NCBI GenBank assembly: GCA_034436035.1 | Contig: DAOTVW010000180.1 | Span: 1 to 5,452 of the forward strand | DNA: 5,452 nucleotides | Reading direction: 5' to 3' | Source of the DNA: UBA4823 sp034436035 | GTDB lineage: Bacteria > Chloroflexota > Anaerolineae > Anaerolineales > UBA4823 | Part shown: in pieces, positions 1 to 5,452 of the stretch | Layout: every line of letters starts with the position of its first letter | How positions within the stretch are numbered: the first letter of the stretch is position 1 | The notes under the pieces: model-generated | Seen by the model: only the letters and a program-made list of their open reading frames with translations | The model's database searches: none | Told to the model about the DNA's origin: nothing | Position numbers and translations under genes: made by a program

Positions 1-396
1 TTTGAAAAAGCTCTCCTTCATTTTTCCAGTTATGATTCGAATAAAGGGGAGATTCAAACTTGGCTTTTTGCTATTGCACACAATCTCTCGATCAACCACT
101 GGAAAATGGAAACAGTCCATAGCTCTGACCCCATTGACGATGATTTACCCGACCTTGAAACCGGTGAATTAGAAATGGCAATAATCAGACAAGAAAAGAA
201 AGAAGCAGTACTACAGGCATTACAGACCCTCGACTCGAGAGCACGTCAGATCATCGCCCTTAAATTTGCGGGGCCACTCACAAACCGCCAAATTAGTCAT
301 TTATTGGGGATTAGCGAGCAAAATGTGGCAGTGATTATATACCGCTCATTACTAAAATTACGAAAAATTTTGACCGAAAATGAGGTGAATCCATGA
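1..396 (+). CDS. ECF-type RNA polymerase sigma-70 factor, 3' part (5' end outside window)
   Basis: The reading frame is open from base 1, giving 131 visible residues before TGA. An internal ATG at 106 is not the start, because the 35 residues before it already read as the end of sigma region 2 (region 2.3/2.4 pattern, including TWLFAIAHNLSINHWK). An acidic linker follows (DPIDDDLPDLE), then sigma region 4 at about fragment residues 71-123, opening with LDSRARQIIALKFAG and containing a helix-turn-helix (about 94-121, TNRQISHLLGISEQNVAV) that would contact the -35 element. ECF factors usually have about 170-190 residues, so roughly 40-60 N-terminal residues are missing. Such factors direct RNA polymerase to a small regulon and are normally held inactive by a membrane anti-sigma protein. 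The next gene, overlapping by four bases, is the obvious candidate. The promoter and any autoregulatory site lie outside the window. Family assignment is confident; the regulon is unknown. Confidence 0.92.
   Translation, partial: FEKALLHFSSYDSNKGEIQTWLFAIAHNLSINHWKMETVHSSDPIDDDLPDLETGELEMAIIRQEKKEAVLQALQTLDSRARQIIALKFAGPLTNRQISHLLGISEQNVAVIIYRSLLKLRKILTENEVNP
382..387 (+). promoter_or_regulatory. Ribosome binding site of the 881-residue membrane protein
   Basis: GAGGTG lies five bases before the ATG at 393 and within the last codons of the sigma gene. It fixes the start of the downstream gene. Together with the ATGA stop/start overlap at 393-396, it supports coupled translation of the two proteins. 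Confidence 0.75.
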
Positions 397-3038
397 CCGA
401 TGAACCCATCCTGCGTTTCTCCCAGGCACTCGATAGCATGCTTGGTTTATCTGACCAATCCTGCGATGAAAAAGGCCCTGCCATTACAGCCGGTATCGAA
501 ATGGGGCACATCATCATGGAGCTACCACTTGAAGAAGAATTAACCATTCCCGCTGATTTGCGACAAGCTTGGATTGAACGCACCCGCTATGGAAAAGAAA
601 AACGGTTAACCTTTCCATCCCTTTCAATGCCGCGCCTTGGGTTTGTTATTCTTGCCATCATTTTAACCCTCATAATTGGTTTCTATCAACCGGTATTGGC
701 TGCAGTCAGTCAGATGCTTGGATATATCTATATCTCTGATGTGGGTTTTCTACCGCGCAGCACTACCCGCATCTTAGCACAACCGGTTCGTCAAACACAT
801 TCTGAGCAAAGCTTGACCGTTATGCGCGGAATCTCCACACCGACCGAAACGATATTATTCTTGAAATTCACACCAATAGCTCCAGCGCTTGATCGGGCAT
901 GGCTCACCCTACCATCTGGAGAACAACTGGCAATGAGAGACTGGCATTATTTTCCAGACCAACCCAACACGTCTGGTATCCAAGTCATATTCCCGCCTAT
1001 ACCCAATAGCCAAGATCAAGCCACATTAGCTTTACCGGAAGGTTGGCGGCTGCCTTTACGCTGGATACCAGCCGCGCAATCTGCTTTACCAGATGTTCAG
1101 GTGATCCCTCCTTATGAACCATCCCTTCCGCCATCCACTGAATCGGAAGATCTTTGTGTGAAAAAAGATCCGATCCAGCTTTGCCTCTTGGCGGCAGCGT
1201 CTTCGGATGAAAAAACCTCTCTACTGTTACAGATGAAATATCTCAACCCAGCGCTGCAACCTTCCAATTTGGGCACGACCTGGCAAACCGAGAATCAACC
1301 AGTGCAACTTATCACCAGTCAGGGCGTGAGCGTATCCCTGACAAGGGAAGAAGGCAATACTTTGCTCTTCCCAACCCTGCCCGCAGATCAAAAAGTCACC
1401 CTCTCCATTCCAGCTGTTCTGGCGGATATTGATATTCCCGATCAGTACATCACGGTTGATTTAGGAGACAATCCACAACCAAATGATTCCATCTCCATTA
1501 ACGCTCAAGTCCAGGTTATGGGAGCCACCCTCCATTTCAGTAAAGCAACACTAATAGGCGATGGTGTCAACAGCTTACGGCTTACCCTCAATGCCGATGA
1601 ACCATTACAGCCTTATCATCAAATCACCCCCATTCTGCTTGAGCTAGGCAAACCAGAAAATATCCCTGATTTATATGGCAGTGGAATTCTGAGTGGTAAA
1701 AAAGATATTTTTGTTGAATTAATCCATCCGGAAGGAAAAATCCATGGCAAAATCACAATCCCAATCATTAAAGCCAGTGTGATTATAACGGGACCTTACG
1801 AAATCTCCTTTACAATACCGAATGGAACGGCCAAAAACTCCCTGACAAATGGAATACCAACTCCGACCGTTCTAGAGGTAAGTCCCGCCAATTTTACCCC
1901 ATTAGCAACGCCCACTCTGCGTGCTCTGACCGGCTATCATTCCACTGGTGAACCCATGCAAAAGGGTGATTTGCTCTTCTCTCTGAGTGAGGGCGATCAG
2001 TCAAAAATATTCTTGGTTCATCCAGACCAATCTCCCCGATTGTTGGCGAATTTACCCGGCGTGGTAACACAAGGATTCGTTCACCCCGACCGGTTAGGGA
2101 TGGACTATCTCGCCGGAGTGAGCAAAACGAAAGATGATATCGATTATGTAGATGAAATCCAGCTTTTTAGTGTTCGTTTTGACCAATCCCTTCCTCATTT
2201 TTTATACCGTTTTCCATCCAACATTGACAACTTAATTGGCACTTCTATAACCGCAAATTGGTCGTTCGATGGACGCTATGGGATTTTCCGTCTGCCCAAT
2301 CATGCCCCCGCTGCTCCTGGCTGGAAGTATATCTGGATGGACTTAAATTGCCGAATATCCTCCTCCTGCCAGCCACAAGAACTTGTCCTGCCCCCCAGCC
2401 TGGATCTCTACAATGCAGTCTTTGCTCCTTCGGATTACCGTATCCTTTTCAGCGGTGCCGATCGGGCTGGCACTGGCAAGGATGATATCTTTTTAGCCGA
2501 CTTTACCCCAGATGGATCTCCGTTAATAGTTAAAAATCTCACCGCATCCAATACAATCGATGTGAGCATCACTCCTGCCCAATGGACGAGCGCTACTACC
2601 GTTTTCACCCTTTGTTCACCTTCGCAGAAAAACGCAGATGTAAACGCAATCTGCCAGCTGGATATCGAGGCTGGCCAATTAAATCCAATCCAATCGCTCA
2701 ATTTGCACCAGGAAGGGATGAGACTATATGGCAATTATTGGATTTCCCCAAGCGGGAAATACCTGGCTGCTCTATTTTTCCCCATAAATGCTGTAGAGGG
2801 AGAAACCTTACCTACTTTTCGATTGTTAAACCTAAGTTCTGGAGAAGCGATGGACTTAGGGAATGCCCAATCCATTCTAACTGGCGCCTTCTCGCCAGAT
2901 GAAAAAGCCTTCGCTTATGTCGCCCAAGCGGAGCACGGCTGGGAACTCATTAAGGTAGACTTACTATCGGGTATGTCGCAAACCATCGTTCGCCGTGATA
3001 CAGCAATCCCAGCGCTCTGGCTGAGTTGGATTAAATAA
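393..3038 (+). CDS. Large single-pass membrane protein, putative anti-sigma/sensor partner of the ECF sigma factor, with C-terminal propeller-like domain
   Basis: This 881-residue protein starts at an ATG overlapping the sigma stop codon (ATGA), behind a good GAGGTG site. Residues 1-80 are charged and probably cytoplasmic. About 82-104 form the only clear membrane helix (LGFVILAIILTLIIGFYQPV), with R/K-rich sequence before it (RYGKEKR), so the rest should be exported. About 111-480 is beta-rich and loosely recalls the exported parts of DUF4179-type anti-sigma-like proteins, a weak resemblance judged by eye. Residues 487-510 are a Pro/Thr linker (PTPTVLEV, TPLATPTL). About 522-881 carries TolB/WD40-like blade motifs: ANWSFDGRYGIF, NYWISPSGKYLAA, GAFSPDEKAFAYVA. 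Six exported cysteines form three close pairs (255/264, 653/659, 741/754), consistent with disulfides. No zinc anti-sigma HxxxCxxC motif is seen in the N-terminus. The anti-sigma or sensor role is inferred from gene order and topology; a surface or ligand-binding protein merely co-expressed with the sigma factor is the alternative. Confidence 0.85.
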   Translation: MTDEPILRFSQALDSMLGLSDQSCDEKGPAITAGIEMGHIIMELPLEEELTIPADLRQAWIERTRYGKEKRLTFPSLSMPRLGFVILAIILTLIIGFYQPVLAAVSQMLGYIYISDVGFLPRSTTRILAQPVRQTHSEQSLTVMRGISTPTETILFLKFTPIAPALDRAWLTLPSGEQLAMRDWHYFPDQPNTSGIQVIFPPIPNSQDQATLALPEGWRLPLRWIPAAQSALPDVQVIPPYEPSLPPSTESEDLCVKKDPIQLCLLAAASSDEKTSLLLQMKYLNPALQPSNLGTTWQTENQPVQLITSQGVSVSLTREEGNTLLFPTLPADQKVTLSIPAVLADIDIPDQYITVDLGDNPQPNDSISINAQVQVMGATLHFSKATLIGDGVNSLRLTLNADEPLQPYHQITPILLELGKPENIPDLYGSGILSGKKDIFVELIHPEGKIHGKITIPIIKASVIITGPYEISFTIPNGTAKNSLTNGIPTPTVLEVSPANFTPLATPTLRALTGYHSTGEPMQKGDLLFSLSEGDQSKIFLVHPDQSPRLLANLPGVVTQGFVHPDRLGMDYLAGVSKTKDDIDYVDEIQLFSVRFDQSLPHFLYRFPSNIDNLIGTSITANWSFDGRYGIFRLPNHAPAAPGWKYIWMDLNCRISSSCQPQELVLPPSLDLYNAVFAPSDYRILFSGADRAGTGKDDIFLADFTPDGSPLIVKNLTASNTIDVSITPAQWTSATTVFTLCSPSQKNADVNAICQLDIEAGQLNPIQSLNLHQEGMRLYGNYWISPSGKYLAALFFPINAVEGETLPTFRLLNLSSGEAMDLGNAQSILTGAFSPDEKAFAYVAQAEHGWELIKVDLLSGMSQTIVRRDTAIPALWLSWIK

Positions 3039-3050
3039 ATCCCTGAATAA

Positions 3051-3093
3051 ACACAGAGCTGATAGAAACCAGGATATCCTATCAGCTCCGTGT
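3051..3093. terminator. Hairpin between convergent clusters, likely bidirectional terminator
   Basis: Arms 3051-3065 (ACACAGAGCTGATAG) and 3079-3093 (CTATCAGCTCCGTGT) can form a 15-bp stem with a 13-base loop. The pair 3055/3089 is an A-C mismatch in the plus-strand RNA but a G-U wobble in the minus-strand RNA. On the minus strand the stem is followed by TTATTC, a short U-rich tail. On the plus strand the tail is weaker (CTCTTATCC). Its place, 12 bases after one stop codon and 22 bases from the opposing one, fits termination of both clusters. Confidence 0.75.
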
Positions 3094-3115
3094 CTCTTAT
3101 CCATATCTGATTATC

Positions 3116-3757
3116 TTATGGGGAAACAAGCATCCCTGAGAGACTGCTCAATCCTTGCGCCAAAACATCCAAATCCGATTGAGCCGCGTAAGTGTTATCC
3201 TTTACTTCCTTTTTGGCTAAATCCAAACGAGCTTGTAGATCAGCGATGCGAGTCTGTTGATCTTGAGGGAGCTTTAGTTGTAAGGAAGTTAACATGCTGG
3301 TGACTTTTTCCAAAGCAGATAATGCCTGGTTAGGGTCATTTTGATAAAGCGCTATGCGCGCGTTAGCTACTTCCAGCTGCGCGCTCTTAATTTGGCTTTG
3401 ATAATCCGCTAATTTCAGTTGATCGATTTCCTGTTGGGCTTTATTCTGTTGAACCGTTTGGTCTGCGACCTGTTGTTTTAGCTGGGTAATTTGTTCATTA
3501 GCCGCGAGTAAATCTTTGTTTAAGGAAATATTTGCCTGGCGGAGTGGAAGATACCACAAATATAGCGCGCTAATCACTCCTAGCCCAAAGACAATTAATA
3601 TTCCCAAAGTCCAGCGCAATACCCGCCGGAAAAAGCGAGCGGCGGCGCTTTCTTTTTTTACTGGAGCAGCTCCTTTACTCGCTTTTTCAGGAGTCGGAGT
3701 TGGTTTTCCGGCACCTTCTTCGGCTGGTTTTTGCAATTCCGAATTTGCTTCGTTCAT
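3116..3757 (-). CDS. Single-pass membrane coiled-coil protein, function unknown
   Basis: This 213-residue protein is last in the minus-strand cluster. Its ATG is set by GAAAGG six bases upstream, and the gene begins 12 bases after the protease stop codon. Residues 1-45 are hydrophilic and rich in Ala, Lys, Glu and Pro (KPTPTPEKASKGAAPVKK), ending in a basic RFFRRVLRW patch. About 47-70 form one membrane helix. About 74-118 are Gln/Leu-rich with heptad character (LLAANEQITQLKQQVADQ), a probable coiled coil. About 119-205 remain helical, with a TPR-like phrase (NDPNQALSALEKVTSML) and a third Gln/Asp/Lys-rich helix. The basic patch before the helix suggests the N-terminus is inside and the coiled coil outside. 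There is no enzymatic motif and no cysteine. The second half resembles by eye the periplasmic part of HemX-like proteins, but there are no heme genes here, so I do not name it. A scaffold or adaptor for the two upstream proteases is a guess from operon position. Confidence 0.85.
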   Translation of the reverse strand: MNEANSELQKPAEEGAGKPTPTPEKASKGAAPVKKESAAARFFRRVLRWTLGILIVFGLGVISALYLWYLPLRQANISLNKDLLAANEQITQLKQQVADQTVQQNKAQQEIDQLKLADYQSQIKSAQLEVANARIALYQNDPNQALSALEKVTSMLTSLQLKLPQDQQTRIADLQARLDLAKKEVKDNTYAAQSDLDVLAQGLSSLSGMLVSP

Positions 3758-3763
3758 AGTTTG

Positions 3764-3769
3764 CCTTTC
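3764..3769 (-). promoter_or_regulatory. Ribosome binding site of the coiled-coil gene
   Basis: On the minus strand GAAAGG precedes the ATG at 3757 by six bases, in the 12-base gap after the protease stop codon. The gap has no room for a promoter, so this gene is read from the same transcript as the protease. Confidence 0.65.
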
Positions 3770-4612
3770 TTAGCTCTTGTTTTCCCGCGTACCTGGGCGA
3801 TGCAAAGGATATGGCACAGGGATATATTCTACGGTAGGCCGCCCCATTCCGGATTGAGGGTACATATTCATTAACTGGTACACCTCTTTAGGCATATCGG
3901 TTGAAATTGGCAACCCCAAACCACGCGCTTCTTCCACCGAGATGGGGTAATCATGTGTCCAACGGCCGCTGGCTAGCACCTCTGCCAAGGCACGGGCTTT
4001 CTCGGGCTCAGCGTGGGTGACAATAATTTCATATAACGTATCTTCCACCTGACGAATGGCTTTGCGAGAGATATCTGCCAGAATCAACGTATCATCGTTG
4101 ATGTGATCGATGCTTTTTTGCTGCAAAACGGCCAGGATAGAAGCAGCTGGTTGTTGTCCAATCTGCGGATCTACCGGCCCTAACACGGCATTTTCATCCA
4201 TAACGATTTCATCCGCAGCCAAGGCAATTAATGTCCCGCCCGACATAGCATAGTGAGGGACGAACACCGTAATTTTTGCGGGATGACGACAGAGCGCTTT
4301 GGCAATTTGCTCCGCAGCCAATACCAATCCCCCAGGCGTATGCAAAATCAAGTCAATGGGCATATCCGGATCGGTTAATTTTATTGCCCGCAGGATTTCC
4401 TCCGAATCATTAATGTCAATATAACGGGCAAGCGGAAAACCGAGAAAAGACAGCCGTTCCTGACGGTGAATCAGGGCAATGACCCGTGAGTTCCGCTTCG
4501 CTTCCAGCGAACGCAACATGCGCGTGCGGCTGGCTTCCAACATGCGCTGGCGGATTACCGGTTGAAGGGAAGAGAGCAGGAAAAATAAAAACAGTAATAT
4601 GGTAAAGTCCAT
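3770..4612 (-). CDS. Membrane-anchored serine protease of the SDH (serine dehydrogenase proteinase)/ClpP-fold family
   Basis: I place the start at the ATG at 4612 (280 residues), not the in-frame TTG at 4618, because GGGAGG abuts that TTG with no spacer but sits six bases before the ATG. Residues 2-17 are a short hydrophobic anchor (MDFTILLFLFFLLSSLQP) followed by a basic, Arg-rich helix. About 40-240 match the SDH_sah/SppA-like ClpP fold: oxyanion-type motif LILHTPGGL around 88-96, candidate nucleophile Ser124 in HYAMSGGTLIALAADEI, then GPVDPQIG at 145-152. No ClpP-type catalytic His is evident. Lys166, 42 residues after Ser124, is a candidate partner, similar to the Ser-Lys spacing of the archaeal NfeD-linked 1510-N protease. 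The tail with RPTVEYIPVPY looks like a family feature. It likely cleaves membrane or membrane-proximal peptides. It lies 21 bases after the rhomboid gene, so both proteases should be co-transcribed. Family confidence is high; the substrate is unknown. Confidence 0.9.
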   Translation of the reverse strand: MDFTILLFLFFLLSSLQPVIRQRMLEASRTRMLRSLEAKRNSRVIALIHRQERLSFLGFPLARYIDINDSEEILRAIKLTDPDMPIDLILHTPGGLVLAAEQIAKALCRHPAKITVFVPHYAMSGGTLIALAADEIVMDENAVLGPVDPQIGQQPAASILAVLQQKSIDHINDDTLILADISRKAIRQVEDTLYEIIVTHAEPEKARALAEVLASGRWTHDYPISVEEARGLGLPISTDMPKEVYQLMNMYPQSGMGRPTVEYIPVPYPLHRPGTRENKS

Positions 4613-4618
4613 TGTCAA

Positions 4619-4624
4619 CCTCCC
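4619..4624 (-). promoter_or_regulatory. Ribosome binding site that decides the SDH protease start
   Basis: On the minus strand GGGAGG is followed by TTGACA and then the ATG at 4612. Six bases is a normal spacing for this ATG, whereas the TTG at 4618 directly touches the motif and could not be used efficiently. The annotated protein should therefore lack the two extra N-terminal residues that a longest-frame call gives. Confidence 0.8.
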
Positions 4625-4633
4625 AAGTTTAAA

Positions 4634-5359
4634 TCACCATGGAAAATATTCATCATGATAAGTCCGGGTAAAAGCTGGATGACGGCGTGGAATAAACAAC
4701 TTTGCCGTAATCAAACCAAAGATAAATCCACCGATGTGGGCAAACCATGCCACCCCACCCATGCTGACTTCGGCCGGGGATGCCAAAGCCGTAATCCCTG
4801 AGAAAAATTGGGTCACGAACCAAAGACCAAGAAAAACGAAAGCGCTGATCTCGATAAACCAGGGGATAAAAAAGAGTGGGATGAGCGTGATCACACGTGC
4901 ATTAGGGAATAGCAAAAAGTAAGCCCCCAGCACCGCCGCAATGGCACCGCTTGCACCAATTGCTGGCACTTTGCTGGTTGGATCAATGATCGCTTGGGTA
5001 AATGCAGCAGCTAAGCCACCAATGATATAGAACAAAAGATAACGCCCCGACCCCATGCGGTCTTCAACATTATCCCCAAAAATAAACAACACCCACATAT
5101 TACTCAAATAATGCAGCCAACCCCCATGCAGGAACATGTGGGTAAATAAGGTGATTAAAGGCAGGGGTGAAGCGATCAATAACCAGGGCTGCAGCAAATG
5201 CAAACGGGCGGGCACTAAACCAAAGGTAAAAAGGAATTGATTTAAGACCTTGGCGGGCATTGTCAATTCAAAGAGAAACACCGCCGTATTAAGGCCGATG
5301 ATAGTGTAATTCACCAGCGGGAAAGAATAAGAGCGGATGTTATCGCGAATGGGTATCAT
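4634..5359 (-). CDS. Rhomboid family intramembrane serine protease
   Basis: This 241-residue protein has the six-helix core expected of bacterial rhomboids. Helix 1 is at about 15-32. Helix 2 carries HGGWLHYLSNMW (His78, His83, Asn87). The loop EDRMGSGRY (99-107) follows, then helix 3 at about 107-125. Helix 4 carries GASGAIAAVLGAY with nucleophile Ser137, and helix 6 carries AHIGGFIFGL with catalytic His208. The Ser-His dyad and the oxyanion-supporting His and Asn are all present, so it should be active. Rhomboids cleave transmembrane segments within the bilayer. The polar C-terminal tail (IPRRHPAFTRTYHDEYFPW) has no extra domain. The ATG at 5359 has only a weak AGG-type site before it (CAGGCAACCT), with a candidate TATAAT upstream, so this looks like the first gene of the minus-strand operon. 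Its stop codon lies 21 bases before the SDH protease start. Natural substrates cannot be read from the sequence. Confidence 0.95.
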   Translation of the reverse strand: MIPIRDNIRSYSFPLVNYTIIGLNTAVFLFELTMPAKVLNQFLFTFGLVPARLHLLQPWLLIASPLPLITLFTHMFLHGGWLHYLSNMWVLFIFGDNVEDRMGSGRYLLFYIIGGLAAAFTQAIIDPTSKVPAIGASGAIAAVLGAYFLLFPNARVITLIPLFFIPWFIEISAFVFLGLWFVTQFFSGITALASPAEVSMGGVAWFAHIGGFIFGLITAKLFIPRRHPAFTRTYHDEYFPW

Positions 5360-5452
5360 AGGTTGCCTGATGAAAACAAATTTTAATAATTATACACTGA
5401 GAGGATTGTTATATGGCTAGAAATATGGATGTAAAAATAATGTGGTAACCGT
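5360..5452. other. AT-rich intergenic edge upstream of the rhomboid gene
   Basis: This stretch is richer in A and T than the genes beside it. It contains the candidate rhomboid -10 box on the minus strand. On the plus strand it holds a well-spaced GAGAGGA followed by an ATG at 5413 and an 11-codon frame ending in TAA at 5448. Which gene lies further right cannot be seen. Regulatory sites of a divergent or upstream gene could be here. Confidence 0.5.
5389..5394 (-). promoter_or_regulatory. Candidate -10 box for the rhomboid-protease operon
   Basis: The minus strand reads TATAAT here, a perfect sigma-70-type -10 hexamer in AT-rich sequence, 29 bases before the rhomboid ATG. This would give a leader of about 20 bases. 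No convincing -35 is found at 16-18 bases; the best match is TAGCCA at 19 bases, which is too far to be persuasive. There is no TGn extension immediately before the box. It is a plausible promoter only. Confidence 0.4.

Noticed and set aside
106..396. Sigma gene starting at the ATG at 106
   Set aside because: The frame is open to base 1 and the upstream residues are recognisable sigma region 2, so this ATG is internal.
335..583. 82-residue minus-strand frame
   Set aside because: It overlaps the sigma and membrane-protein genes antisense, is low-complexity Ser/Met-rich, and resembles no family.
393..632. Zinc-binding anti-sigma domain in the N-terminus of the large protein
   Set aside because: Only Cys24 and His39 occur in the first 80 residues, and no HxxxCxxC pattern is present.
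721..740. Short TATATC repeat
   Set aside because: It encodes YIYIS in the large protein's frame and shows no further copies, so it is ordinary coding sequence.
2258..2902. Several 75-106-residue frames on both strands inside the 881-residue gene
   Set aside because: They are out-of-frame shadows of the propeller-like region, with no ribosome sites or domain features.
3071..3080. Perfect palindrome AGGATATCCT as an operator
   Set aside because: It lies in the loop and inner stem of the terminator hairpin between two gene ends, where an operator is unlikely.
3118..3773. Plus-strand frames at 3118-3303 and 3516-3773
   Set aside because: They are antisense to the coiled-coil gene, whose frame explains the sequence with a membrane helix and heptads.
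4734..4922. 62-residue plus-strand frame
   Set aside because: It lies antisense to the conserved C-terminal half of the rhomboid gene, which includes catalytic His208.
5417..5452. Minus-strand frame open from the right edge to a TAG, possibly the end of an upstream gene
   Set aside because: All three minus frames stay open for similar short distances here, so openness carries no information.

Overview
The window holds two short gene clusters that face each other across a 77-base gap. It looks like bacterial chromosome. The mid-GC base composition, the ECF sigma factor translationally linked to a very large single-pass membrane protein, and the rhomboid and SDH-type protease sequences suggest Chloroflexota, class Anaerolineae. 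That placement is an impression from protein style and was not tested by phylogeny. I see no mobile element, CRISPR array, tRNA or rRNA.

Left, plus strand (1-3038): the 3' part of an ECF-type sigma-70 factor, whose 5' end lies outside the window, followed by an 881-residue single-pass membrane protein. The two overlap by four bases (ATGA), with GAGGTG just upstream, so they are very likely translationally coupled. The second protein has a short cytoplasmic N-terminus, one membrane helix and about 770 exported residues. The exported part is a beta-rich region, then a Pro/Thr linker, then repeats resembling a TolB/WD40-like propeller. Its position suggests a membrane-bound partner, probably an anti-sigma factor or sensor, but no classical zinc anti-sigma motif is present.

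Middle (3039-3115): a convergent gap with a 15-bp hairpin that can serve as a terminator for both clusters. It pairs fully, using one G-U, only in the minus-strand transcript.

Right, minus strand (5359 down to 3116): a tight three-gene run transcribed as rhomboid intramembrane serine protease, then membrane-anchored SDH/ClpP-fold serine protease, then a single-pass coiled-coil protein, with gaps of 21 and 12 bases. A candidate -10 box (TATAAT) lies 29 bases before the rhomboid start. The set looks like a membrane-proteolysis or membrane protein quality-control operon. A link between these proteases and the sigma/anti-sigma pair is possible by analogy with regulated intramembrane proteolysis, but the only evidence here is adjacency.
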